From Bacillus sp. RO3 (GTDB lineage Bacteria; Bacillota; Bacilli; Bacillales; Bacillaceae_B), in contig NZ_JAAXCV010000019.1 of assembly GCF_012911895.1 (NCBI RefSeq), positions 1 through 64,000 of the forward strand: a stretch of DNA of 64,000 nucleotides, given 5' to 3'. The notes beneath the pieces are model-generated. The model ran no database searches. It was given only the letters and a program-made list of their open reading frames with translations, and was not told the DNA's origin. The position numbers and the translations under genes are program-made. Shown here piece by piece: positions 22,433 through 30,863 of the stretch. The number at the start of each line of letters is the position of its first letter. The first letter of the stretch is position 1.

Positions 22433-25253
22433 TTAAGATATCCTTCCTTACATTCGAGTCATTTCGAAGAGCATTAAAAATCTGTTGATATTTTTCTCGA
22501 TACACTTGATTCACACGCTGATCAGCACGATTGTTCGGCTTCGGCAAAAGCAAATGATAACCAATTGCTGGGGTATCAATTCCCTGGATGCCGTGTTTTT
22601 TTCTAAGCGTTTTATTAATGCTCTCCATATCAAAAACGTATATCAAGAATAAAGCTCTCGGCCCTGATGCACTTTCCCACCTTACCTTACTTACCACTTT
22701 TGATTCTGGCGTGGCCCTATCCTGGAAGGAGGTGCCACTTCGCTCTTCAACTATTTTGATTTCCTTGTCAGTTAAACCGTATTGATAATGTCGCACAGTT
22801 ACAGCCCGTCCCCTTGACAATTCAAATATGCCCGTTTCTAGGCTGAATGTTAATTCTTTTCGTTCTGCAGGTACCACATCTATCTGATTCGCAAAAGAAA
22901 TACTTTCACTTGCACCATTTTTTTTCATAGTGACTATACCAACATCAATACTACTCAACTGACCACTCTCATGGAGAGCTTTTAATCTCATAGCCAGCTG
23001 CTCTCCGGGTAAACTACGATTGTTTCCGATATTAGGCCATTGATCTATCCATTTAGAAAATGTTTTAACGCGTACTTCACGATATAGATATACACCGTCT
23101 TGTTTTTCTGGCTTCCCAAGCTCATTTATAAGGATATCCACTCTTTCCTTACGAGCCTTTAAGCTTTCATTATCCAGAGGGAATATCGCGTCGTCGTAAT
23201 CTGCTCGTATGTTTAGATTTCCGCGGGTAGATGTACTGTGTAGCATTTTGTTGCGTGCAGTCGGCAAAATCCCTCTTGTTTCTTCAATTGCAAATCCATA
23301 TTGGAGCGGAGTTTTGCCCTGGCTACACATTTGATGAAACTGCTCAAATAGTTGCATAGTAATACCCGTTGCATAACACATCACATGTAATACTGTCTTG
23401 GTTGTAAATAATCTAATAAGATCCTTATACATTTCGTGGTAGCCAAACCATCTGCAGCATTGAAGCATTAAATCAGCCTGGGAACTTTGTCTTGTAAAGT
23501 AACTGACAGATAAACCTTTTAAGGTATAACCCCTTGATAAAATAGTTCCTCCAACAGCTATTACATGAAGACCCTCTGGATATAAGTCATAATTTAAAAC
23601 ATCCGTGCTATCAGAATTAACCATGACAACCTTAGCACGTCTGCTAACCAAATACTCTTTTACGGCATCCATGATTTCATGGTTCGAAAAGCCCAAGTCA
23701 TAATTTTGTAATCCGTGCTGTTCTTGGTACTTATTTACCTTTTGGTTCTTTTTTATAGACTGTGCATAAGTATCCTTTATTGCCTCCCAAAATTGAGCAG
23801 CTCTTCCAGAACTATTACTAACGTCTATAACCAATTCATCTAGATACTGGTTTAATAGCTTTACAACACTTTTATGCGGGTTTTTCCTAACGTTTGTGTG
23901 AACCAGCATCGTATGATGATTGTTTTCATAGCCACGAAGGACACTGACACCACCGTTAAATAAAAATTGGTGCAGCGCCCTCTTTAAGCTAGGCGGAATG
24001 GATAACATCTCACCCTTTAGCCCAAAATACTCGATCTCGTCACCATCGTATTCTTCGATTTCTTCAATGTAAGGCAATAAGCCTGCCTTGGATTTAGGTG
24101 TTCCAAAGAAATGAGTGTACCCAATATAGTTGGTAGGTGGACTTATGCATTGGATAAAATGCCTTGGAAATAGATCGAATTCTACTAGATTCCGATCAGG
24201 TGGGTTGTTCGAAATAAAAATATTGGCAAATGGGGTCGCGGTATAGCCAATATAAATACTTCGATCAAACAAATCCAGAAGCTCCCTTATACCTCGATTT
24301 GTTTCGGTTGTTTCACCATTATCCTTTGTATTGAGGCTATAGTAATCACACTCATCATCCATAACCACTAATGTAACTTTACGGCACCTTTTTGATGGTT
24401 TATGGAAAAACTCTTGGGACTTAAACCAGCCAGTAAGCGTTTGAAGCACGTTTGGAAGTTTTTTAATAATAAAAAGGTACTTTTTCCCCGGTTCGTAGCG
24501 CGTTACATGGGACCAATATGTAGAAAAGTCTCCACTTTGTAAGACAAGCGGCTTTCCTTTTGTGAAATCAATTAAATCTTGGGCTGTTCCACTAATAACC
24601 GCTTCCACTTGATTGTTTTCCAAATACTTGTACAATTGATTAAAACGTTTTAGACTCGAGTTATACCCTGTCACATGTCTTTCTCCCCGCCCCTGAGTCT
24701 GGTTTCGTAAAGTATTGGTGGCACCTGCTAGTATCACTATAAAATCTGTTGAAAGATCAAATAGTTTATTCGTTAGTCCCATCATATGATTGGTCTTACC
24801 ACTTTGGACTAACCCGACTACCATACCAAACACCTTAAACACTTGTTCTTTCCAAACCTCAGGCAGGTATTTCAACACATTGTTCGTGTCAACCTTTAGG
24901 GTTTCTAAAACCTTGTCAGGCAGCCCCTCACTGTCTAGCACATTAATAAATGCTTCAAATCGCTTCCACTTTTCCTTGAAATCCTCTACCGCGATAGTTT
25001 TCCATTCATCACAGACCATAGTGGTGGCATTTTCTTGCGAGGTGTTAATTTGTTCTTGGATCGTATTTTTAATATGAGTAGACAGCCCCGGATTCTTGAT
25101 TAAAAGTTCCGGAATGCTATCTTCCATAAATGCCGCTATCCGATCCACAATTTTGCGTGATTCTTCAATAATTTCGGCCTCTGACAACGATTTACATTTT
25201 ATTTGCTTGATTCCCATCTGAATTAATGGTTCAAAACTTAAATAATTAGTCAT
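22401..25253 (-). CDS. Z1-domain ATPase (defence-associated)
   Basis: About 950 residues from ATG 25253, which has AGGAGGT four bases upstream; a longer frame to 25349 lacks a site. The P-loop is GLVQSGKT at 147-154, followed by ILAGATNTLRNQTQGR, the Walker-B-like VVMDDECDYYSL, YTATPFANIF and the helicase-like QCCRWFGYHEMYKDL. This is the Z1 family, described with MORC/MutL ATPases, DUF4420 and other nucleases in restriction-like islands. Neither a MORC ATPase nor a methyltransferase is present here. A 34-bp perfect palindrome lies about 200 bases upstream. Confidence 0.88.
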   Translation of the reverse strand: MTNYLSFEPLIQMGIKQIKCKSLSEAEIIEESRKIVDRIAAFMEDSIPELLIKNPGLSTHIKNTIQEQINTSQENATTMVCDEWKTIAVEDFKEKWKRFEAFINVLDSEGLPDKVLETLKVDTNNVLKYLPEVWKEQVFKVFGMVVGLVQSGKTNHMMGLTNKLFDLSTDFIVILAGATNTLRNQTQGRGERHVTGYNSSLKRFNQLYKYLENNQVEAVISGTAQDLIDFTKGKPLVLQSGDFSTYWSHVTRYEPGKKYLFIIKKLPNVLQTLTGWFKSQEFFHKPSKRCRKVTLVVMDDECDYYSLNTKDNGETTETNRGIRELLDLFDRSIYIGYTATPFANIFISNNPPDRNLVEFDLFPRHFIQCISPPTNYIGYTHFFGTPKSKAGLLPYIEEIEEYDGDEIEYFGLKGEMLSIPPSLKRALHQFLFNGGVSVLRGYENNHHTMLVHTNVRKNPHKSVVKLLNQYLDELVIDVSNSSGRAAQFWEAIKDTYAQSIKKNQKVNKYQEQHGLQNYDLGFSNHEIMDAVKEYLVSRRAKVVMVNSDSTDVLNYDLYPEGLHVIAVGGTILSRGYTLKGLSVSYFTRQSSQADLMLQCCRWFGYHEMYKDLIRLFTTKTVLHVMCYATGITMQLFEQFHQMCSQGKTPLQYGFAIEETRGILPTARNKMLHSTSTRGNLNIRADYDDAIFPLDNESLKARKERVDILINELGKPEKQDGVYLYREVRVKTFSKWIDQWPNIGNNRSLPGEQLAMRLKALHESGQLSSIDVGIVTMKKNGASESISFANQIDVVPAERKELTFSLETGIFELSRGRAVTVRHYQYGLTDKEIKIVEERSGTSFQDRATPESKVVSKVRWESASGPRALFLIYVFDMESINKTLRKKHGIQGIDTPAIGYHLLLPKPNNRADQRVNQVYREKYQQIFNALRNDSNVRKDILNENGTESSTG

Positions 25254-25446
25254 TTTGACCTCCTTTCTAAGTAAATTGTTCCACGGCCAAAACAAATTAT
25301 TCCTTTTTCTTATTTTGGCCGTAAATTTCTTTATGAAATAAAAGATCATTGGTTAGGAATCAATAGTATATGTAAGCTTTGGCAGCAAAGTGGAATCTAA
25401 TAATTATTGACTACAAATTTATTTACTATTTAGCTTTTCAACAACT

Positions 25447-25480
25447 GAAGGTACCATCCAAATATTTGGATGGTACCTTC
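25447..25480. repeat. Perfect 34-bp palindrome
   Basis: GAAGGTACCATCCAAAT and its exact complement meet without a loop. It lies about 195 bases upstream of the Z1 start. It may be an operator or recombinase site; as a terminator it lacks a T-run on both strands. Confidence 0.8.
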
Positions 25481-25673
25481 TCTCAACCACATCATCTTCA
25501 CCAATTTCAATTTCATATTACAAGGAAATCACTAAAAAAAATATTTTCCATATATAAAAAGCATCCTATAACAGAATGCTTAAATTTATCATCTTTCAAT
25601 TGTCTAAGTCGGAAAGTCCCATAATCATTTGTTTCTTTCTCAGAACGGTTCATCCTAAGTGTTCCGGTATTGA

Positions 25674-25820
25674 CTATGTAAGAGTTAGGATGCCCCAACA
25701 TTCTTGATTCAATAGTTCATAGGATAATCGATTATATCTAGTTACTGCCATATCTTCACCAGAGAACTTTTCATTTGGTGCTAGATGACTACAGGCAAGC
25801 GATTGTTCGACCGTTGCCAT
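25674..25820 (-). CDS. Possible 48-residue protein
   Basis: The frame runs from ATG 25820 to TAG 25674 (MATVEQSLACSHLAPNEKFS..., ending ECWGILTLT). Composition is protein-like, but no ribosome binding site precedes it. It could be a C-terminal relic of a longer gene. Its position downstream of the PLD-helicase gene gives no functional clue. Confidence 0.3.
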   Translation of the reverse strand: MATVEQSLACSHLAPNEKFSGEDMAVTRYNRLSYELLNQECWGILTLT

Positions 25821-25969
25821 CTTTTTGGTTCACTTATAACATATGTCTTAAGCTAATTGCAGAGCACAAAGATTCTTTTTGATTGTTCGATAAACTTTTT
25901 AAAATCTTATGTCTTTCCGCGGAACTTAAATAAACTCTCCTTATAGTAAACTCCTTAATTTGAACTTAC

Positions 25970-28864
25970 TTACTCTTCTATTAAATAATTATATAAAGAA
26001 CTCTCTACTTCTTGCTCCAACAACATATTCATTCTAACAATCGGCAATTTCTTGCCATTCTTATCTAACATAATCGTTTGTTCCTCACTATTCATTTCAG
26101 TTATAACCTTACCAATATAATAAAAGTCATTTCCCTCGCCATCATCTTTCTTAACAAAGAGATGTAGATCTATTCCTAATTGTTCTGCATTAATAATTTT
26201 TTGGACTTCCTTAGATGTTAATTTTCTATTTCTTTTTGAATACCACCTAAAGACTTCTTGACTCAAAAACTCATCTTGATAATTAATAGTTCCATCTATT
26301 TCCTCACTCTTATGATATGTAACAAAAAGCGGACAAGTCCCATGTTTAGTCTTATATCCATACAGGGTGGAGGTTTCATCCTTTGACCAATTTAATAATT
26401 TACATGCATCTTTACGAGAATATTTTTGGTACAAAGTTAGTGAATTTGAAGAATCATAAGCACAATTTTTTTGTTCTGCCGTTCTTAACAAATCTTTTAC
26501 CAATGACTTGTAGTATTCATTACGGACAAGACTTTCAACTATCCGATTATTAAACCGATAGCGCTCTTCCTCTTTCACCACAATTGCTTCTTCACCATAT
26601 TTCTTTATTGCTCCTTTAGTAAAGAATGACAAATCCAATACTCGCTCTACAGCTGTCAAAGTTTCTGTATCTGTTATACACCCTGCAGAAGACAATGCCA
26701 AAACATACTCATCTCGTGGGACTTCTCTTTTTTGTAGTAACATCTTTAATAAAACAACCTCATGTTTTCTTTTACCATTTAATATCTCTTGAGAAAGCAT
26801 CGTTAACACTTCATTTTCATACTTAGACAAAGATGGTACTTCTTCGTTTATTTTCCCCAAGAATATGTTGTAATTTGTTATTTTACCTTCACTCACGATT
26901 ACACAAGGATCAATAGAATTATAGGAAACAAAATCATACAGATATGGAACTCGGCCAATTTTATTTTTCAATTCAACATAAGCGTCTCTTAATATCTTAA
27001 AGGACGTTAGCTTTGTATCATTGATTGACTTAAAGATTTGCTTTTTAGCAATCTCTTCAAAATTAATCGTGGATACACCCTTGATATAGCAAGTACCCTT
27101 GGTATAACGGCGAATATTATCTTTATTCTGAGACCGATCACCGGATAACGCGACTGGGATCAGGTAGTTATTCTTATAGTTCCCAATGAAGTCGATGACC
27201 GTTACATACTCTTTACTGTCATGCTTTCTAAGTCCACGTCCTAACTGCTGGATAAAGATAATACTTGATTGCGTTTGTCTTAGCATGACGACTTGATTGA
27301 TACTTGGGATGTCGACACCTTCATTAAAGATATCCACCGTAATGATATAATCTAATTGTCCATTTTCTAATTCATTAACCCTACTTATTCTATCCTCTTG
27401 TGAATGACTCCCTAATAAGGCTACTGTCTTTAGTCCTCTCTCATTCATGACTTTCGAAAGCTCGATTGCTTCCTCTTTTCTGCTACAGAACATTAACCCT
27501 CTTACCTTATTGCCCGAATGACCGTAGTACTCAATCTTCTCTAAGATATGTTCAACTCTCTCATCTGTAACAAGTTTGGCTAAAGCAGTTGTTTCATCTA
27601 ATAACTCACCGTTGAATTCATAATCAGTTACGCCAAAATAGTGAAAGGGACATAGCATTTCCTCTTCAAGCGCTTCTTGCAAACGAATTTCATAAGCGAT
27701 ATTGTAATCAAATAAGGAATAGATGTTGAAGTCGTCTGTTCTCTCTGGAGTAGCTGTCATCCCCATTAAGAATTTAGGTCTGAAGTAATTCATGACTTTT
27801 ACATAGGAATCAGCCCCGGCTTTATGTACTTCATCAACTAATACATAATCGAATTCAGCAGGATTAAATTGATTCAGTACATGGTCTTTAGACAATGTCT
27901 GGATCGTGGCAAAAAGATACCTCGCTTCACTTTGCTTGGAACGTCCTGATAGGATTCCGAAATCTCGATCGATGCCACCTAATACCTTTTGGAAATCTGA
28001 TTTCGCCTTTTGTAAAATTTGTTCCCGATGAACAATAAATAGCATTTTCTTTGGTGCAAATCTTCTTACATCAAAGGCAGATAAATAGGTTTTACCTGTA
28101 CCAGTAGCTGAAATAACCAATGACTTGTTTTTGCCTTCTGCTCTCACTCTTTGAATACTTTGTAAGGCAGCTTCCTGCATTTGATTAGGAACAATCTCTA
28201 CTGCATCCTTCAAAGAGTTAAGCTGGTATTGTACAGGGTGCTCAATCACATTCTGGATGTTTGGCAGGTTTGACGCCTGATATGTTCTCTCATACTCCTC
28301 AATCCATTCAGGATTCAGGTCGATCGCTTCACCCCATACTTCTTCAAACTGATCAATAAAGTGATGAATGATCTCTCCATTTTCATGTGAATTCAATTTT
28401 ACATTCCATTCATAATTTGCTTTTAAAGCCTGTGCAGTTAAATTTGAGCTACCGACAATCAAGGAATAATGAGTACTATGTTTAAATATGTACCCTTTGG
28501 CATGAAAACCCTTTACGTTGGTTAATTTCACTTCAACATTAGAAATTTTCATGAGCTCTCGGAATACGTTGGGCTGATTAAATTGAAGAAAAGTAGATGT
28601 AAGAATTCTCCCTTTCATCCCCTTTTGTTTAAGATCCCAAAGAAGTGCCTTTAACGTAGCTAAACCACTTTCCGTGATAAAAGCCACCGAGAAAAAGAAA
28701 TCCTCACAATGACTTAATTCTTCAAGAATGGTAGAGAGAATATTCTTATTATACTTCGCATTATTGATCAACAACTGTGGTTTGTATCGTGTAGATTTCC
28801 CGTGTGCATGATTAATAAAACCCTTATAAATTGAGTCGGTTAAGTTTTCAACAAAGTTTGCCAT
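25970..28864 (-). CDS. PLD-nuclease / SF2 helicase / DUF3427 protein
   Basis: About 964 residues from ATG 28864 (GGAG seven bases upstream). The N-terminal phospholipase-D nuclease domain has FHAKGYIFK at about 120-128 and GSSNLTAQAL about 15 residues later, a single HKD half-site. An SF2 helicase follows: P-loop ATGTGKT at 253-259, VDEVHKAG, MGMTATPER and QQLGRGLRK. A DUF3427 C-terminal region completes it. Such proteins are recurrent in defence islands and probably translocate on and cleave foreign DNA. A terminator separates it from the NUDIX gene, so it may have its own promoter. Confidence 0.88.
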   Translation of the reverse strand: MANFVENLTDSIYKGFINHAHGKSTRYKPQLLINNAKYNKNILSTILEELSHCEDFFFSVAFITESGLATLKALLWDLKQKGMKGRILTSTFLQFNQPNVFRELMKISNVEVKLTNVKGFHAKGYIFKHSTHYSLIVGSSNLTAQALKANYEWNVKLNSHENGEIIHHFIDQFEEVWGEAIDLNPEWIEEYERTYQASNLPNIQNVIEHPVQYQLNSLKDAVEIVPNQMQEAALQSIQRVRAEGKNKSLVISATGTGKTYLSAFDVRRFAPKKMLFIVHREQILQKAKSDFQKVLGGIDRDFGILSGRSKQSEARYLFATIQTLSKDHVLNQFNPAEFDYVLVDEVHKAGADSYVKVMNYFRPKFLMGMTATPERTDDFNIYSLFDYNIAYEIRLQEALEEEMLCPFHYFGVTDYEFNGELLDETTALAKLVTDERVEHILEKIEYYGHSGNKVRGLMFCSRKEEAIELSKVMNERGLKTVALLGSHSQEDRISRVNELENGQLDYIITVDIFNEGVDIPSINQVVMLRQTQSSIIFIQQLGRGLRKHDSKEYVTVIDFIGNYKNNYLIPVALSGDRSQNKDNIRRYTKGTCYIKGVSTINFEEIAKKQIFKSINDTKLTSFKILRDAYVELKNKIGRVPYLYDFVSYNSIDPCVIVSEGKITNYNIFLGKINEEVPSLSKYENEVLTMLSQEILNGKRKHEVVLLKMLLQKREVPRDEYVLALSSAGCITDTETLTAVERVLDLSFFTKGAIKKYGEEAIVVKEEERYRFNNRIVESLVRNEYYKSLVKDLLRTAEQKNCAYDSSNSLTLYQKYSRKDACKLLNWSKDETSTLYGYKTKHGTCPLFVTYHKSEEIDGTINYQDEFLSQEVFRWYSKRNRKLTSKEVQKIINAEQLGIDLHLFVKKDDGEGNDFYYIGKVITEMNSEEQTIMLDKNGKKLPIVRMNMLLEQEVESSLYNYLIEE

Positions 28865-28941
28865 TAAGATCTCCATTCATTTCCAGTATGATAGTAAAAG
28901 TGTAATCCTTATTTCCAATACTGTAAACCGTATCCATTAAG

Positions 28942-28970
28942 AAAAGCTACCCAAAGAATGGATAGCTTTT
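28942..28970 (-). terminator. Terminator after the NUDIX gene
   Basis: AAAAGCTACCC pairs with GGATAGCTTTT with one wobble around AAAGAAT, a few bases past the NUDIX stop. Confidence 0.7.
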
Positions 28971-28973
28971 TAG

Positions 28974-29369
28974 TTATGCATATACTTTTTCTATTTTTTC
29001 AATGGCAGGGATATCTGCTGGTGCCCATTCAAGAGTATCTAACTCATCAGGTAATAACCACTTAATGGCTGAGTGTTCAGTTAAGACTGGTTCTCCTTCA
29101 ATCAGCTTGCAATGATAGGTAGTCAAATGAACAATCCCAAAATCATACTCATGAACGGTATGTTCAATCTTCTCACCAATTTCAATCGAACAGTGCATTT
29201 CCTCATGGATTTCTCTTTTTAAAGCTTCTTCAGGCTTTTCACCTTTTTCAATCTTTCCGCCTGGGAACTCCCACAATAATGGCAAAGATTTTTTTGTACC
29301 TCTTTGTGCGCAGAGGATTTTATTATATCTAAATATGACTGCCCCCACAACATGTATGTTCTTTTTCAT
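28974..29369 (-). CDS. NUDIX (deoxy)nucleoside triphosphate pyrophosphohydrolase
   Basis: Protein of 131 residues with a full Nudix box, GGKIEKGEKPEEALKREIHE followed by EM, so the metal-binding glutamates are intact. The start HVVGAVIFRYNKILCAQRG is typical of MutT/CTP-pyrophosphohydrolase-like enzymes, which hydrolyse modified or canonical NTPs. It sits among nucleases and helicases of the defence island, 126 bases downstream of the HNH gene on the same strand. A nucleotide-sanitising or nucleotide-depleting role in defence is inference. Confidence 0.85.
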   Translation of the reverse strand: MKKNIHVVGAVIFRYNKILCAQRGTKKSLPLLWEFPGGKIEKGEKPEEALKREIHEEMHCSIEIGEKIEHTVHEYDFGIVHLTTYHCKLIEGEPVLTEHSAIKWLLPDELDTLEWAPADIPAIEKIEKVYA

Positions 29370-29495
29370 ATGTTCCTCCTTAAGGAGATATTATAAGAAT
29401 AGAGTAACATAAGAAATTAAACACCTACAATAATGTCAAATAACTTAAAGCATTAAAATCTAAACTCTATCTAAATAACTCTGCTGTAATTTTGA

Positions 29496-30482
29496 TCAAG
29501 GGGCCCAAATTGCATCAAATCCATTTTTAACAGAGTAATCATAAAGCATAATCAATTTCTTCGGATAATAATTCTGCATCTGCTTATTCAACTGGTCATT
29601 ATTTACTGTGTACAATAACTCTTCATTACGTTCTATTATCCCCTCCAGAAAACCTCTTTCAGGGAGCTTATCACTTTTTGAGCTATTGCACTTATTGCAT
29701 GCCAAAACAAGGTTCCATATATGATCCGATTGTACAAATGACCACGGAATAAAGTGATCAACGTGTGTTTCTCTCTTTTGTCCAGTCAGTGCCTTATTAC
29801 AATAATAACACTGTGCTGAAAAATGTGATAAAAGTATATCCTCAAAAGGTCTAAGCGAAGATCTCTTAGCAATACTTTCTACCTTCCCTAAAAGATAGTT
29901 AATGCTAGGGACGTCATTAAGTTGCTCAATCATTGCGGCCATATGATAATTTGTAAGATTCGTAATGAGTCTTTGATAGTTCAACATGAAAGCATGGACA
30001 GCTGGATTGAACCTTAACAGTTCCGTTTTGTGATCAAAGGCATAAAATTGTCCCCTTGTATCACCATATAATGCCCCGAATACATTTATCTTCATAGTTG
30101 CTTTAATTTTACTGACTAACTTTAATTGTAGGGAATCAGGAATTTTATCAAAGATCATTTCTGATGGAATTGAATTCTTGCTCTGTTCTTCTTTTATAAT
30201 CGATACCACTCTTGCCGTTTTCCCACTATTTTGATTTATTAAGTTGTGATGGATGATTAAATTCCAATACACTTTTGTAAATGTGTATGCTAGTTGGTCA
30301 TAAGTAACTTTGAAATCCTCATCTATTTGATATAAATTTTCAATCAGTGCTTTGATTAGAGCATATTTATAGGTAGATGACTTTACTGATTTGCTTGAAA
30401 GGATGATTGTGAAACCCCTCCAGATCTCTTCATCCGTTAAGTATGTCTCTCTTAACTCTCCTACTTTTAGCTTATGACTCAT
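29496..30482 (-). CDS. HNH endonuclease
   Basis: Protein of 328 residues. The C-terminal third is a zinc-stabilised HNH domain: Cys225/Cys228 (CYYC), His240-x-x-His243 (HVDHFIPW), Asn257 and Cys262/Cys265 (CNKC), all intact. The N-terminal 200 residues are helical and unrecognised, probably a specificity or partner-binding region. AAGGA precedes the ATG. It starts 20 bases after the MazG-like gene and shares its operon. Likely role: DNA cleavage in an operon with a DUF2075 helicase. Confidence 0.85.
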   Translation of the reverse strand: MSHKLKVGELRETYLTDEEIWRGFTIILSSKSVKSSTYKYALIKALIENLYQIDEDFKVTYDQLAYTFTKVYWNLIIHHNLINQNSGKTARVVSIIKEEQSKNSIPSEMIFDKIPDSLQLKLVSKIKATMKINVFGALYGDTRGQFYAFDHKTELLRFNPAVHAFMLNYQRLITNLTNYHMAAMIEQLNDVPSINYLLGKVESIAKRSSLRPFEDILLSHFSAQCYYCNKALTGQKRETHVDHFIPWSFVQSDHIWNLVLACNKCNSSKSDKLPERGFLEGIIERNEELLYTVNNDQLNKQMQNYYPKKLIMLYDYSVKNGFDAIWAP

Positions 30483-30502
30483 TGGGTCTCATCCTTTTTA
30501 AC

Positions 30503-30826
30503 TCAATCCGCTACTTCGTTCAAGAAAATCCTTTTATCGAACCCGCCTCTTTTTTCAGCTTTCTCACGCCGTTTGGCTTCAATTTCATCTAAAGATGCAT
30601 TATGAGAATTGCCAAACGCATGAACAATCTCCATCAGATCAGCCAATTCTTCTATTACCTCTTCCCTGGTTTCTGCATCGTGGTATTCCTCTAATTCTTC
30701 AAAGCTCTTTTTCTTCAATTCAATTAGATACTCCTCTTCGGAAAGAATTCTTGTTGTAAAAGCCTTTCCTGTTGCTTCTATGATTTCTGGTATCCTATCC
30801 CGAACTAGTTTGTTATATGTAGGCAT
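30503..30826 (-). CDS. MazG-like nucleotide pyrophosphohydrolase
   Basis: About 107 residues from ATG 30826 with GGAGGA seven bases upstream. YNKLVRDRIPEIIEATGK at the N-terminus and EEVIEELADLMEIVHA with acidic metal-binding residues are typical of the all-alpha NTP pyrophosphohydrolase (MazG/PRA-PH-like) superfamily. It lies 37 bases downstream of the DUF2075 gene and 20 bases upstream of the HNH gene. Cleaving NTPs or signalling nucleotides during defence is a plausible but unproven role. Confidence 0.85.
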   Translation of the reverse strand: MPTYNKLVRDRIPEIIEATGKAFTTRILSEEEYLIELKKKSFEELEEYHDAETREEVIEELADLMEIVHAFGNSHNASLDEIEAKRREKAEKRGGFDKRIFLNEVAD

Positions 30827-30863
30827 TAAACATTCCTCCAATAGATGTAGTTATCAAACTTAA

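Larger units (their letters stand above)
25254..25969. other. Intergenic region between two defence operons
   Basis: About 700 bases. It contains the 34-bp palindrome at 25447-25480 and one possible small ORF (25674-25820). Minus-strand frames at 25513-25701 have weak coding character and no ribosome binding site, so they are not called. Confidence 0.5.

Noticed and set aside
25513..25701. Minus-strand 62-codon ORF
   Set aside because: No ribosome binding site, and it overlaps in another frame with the slightly better 25674-25820 ORF.
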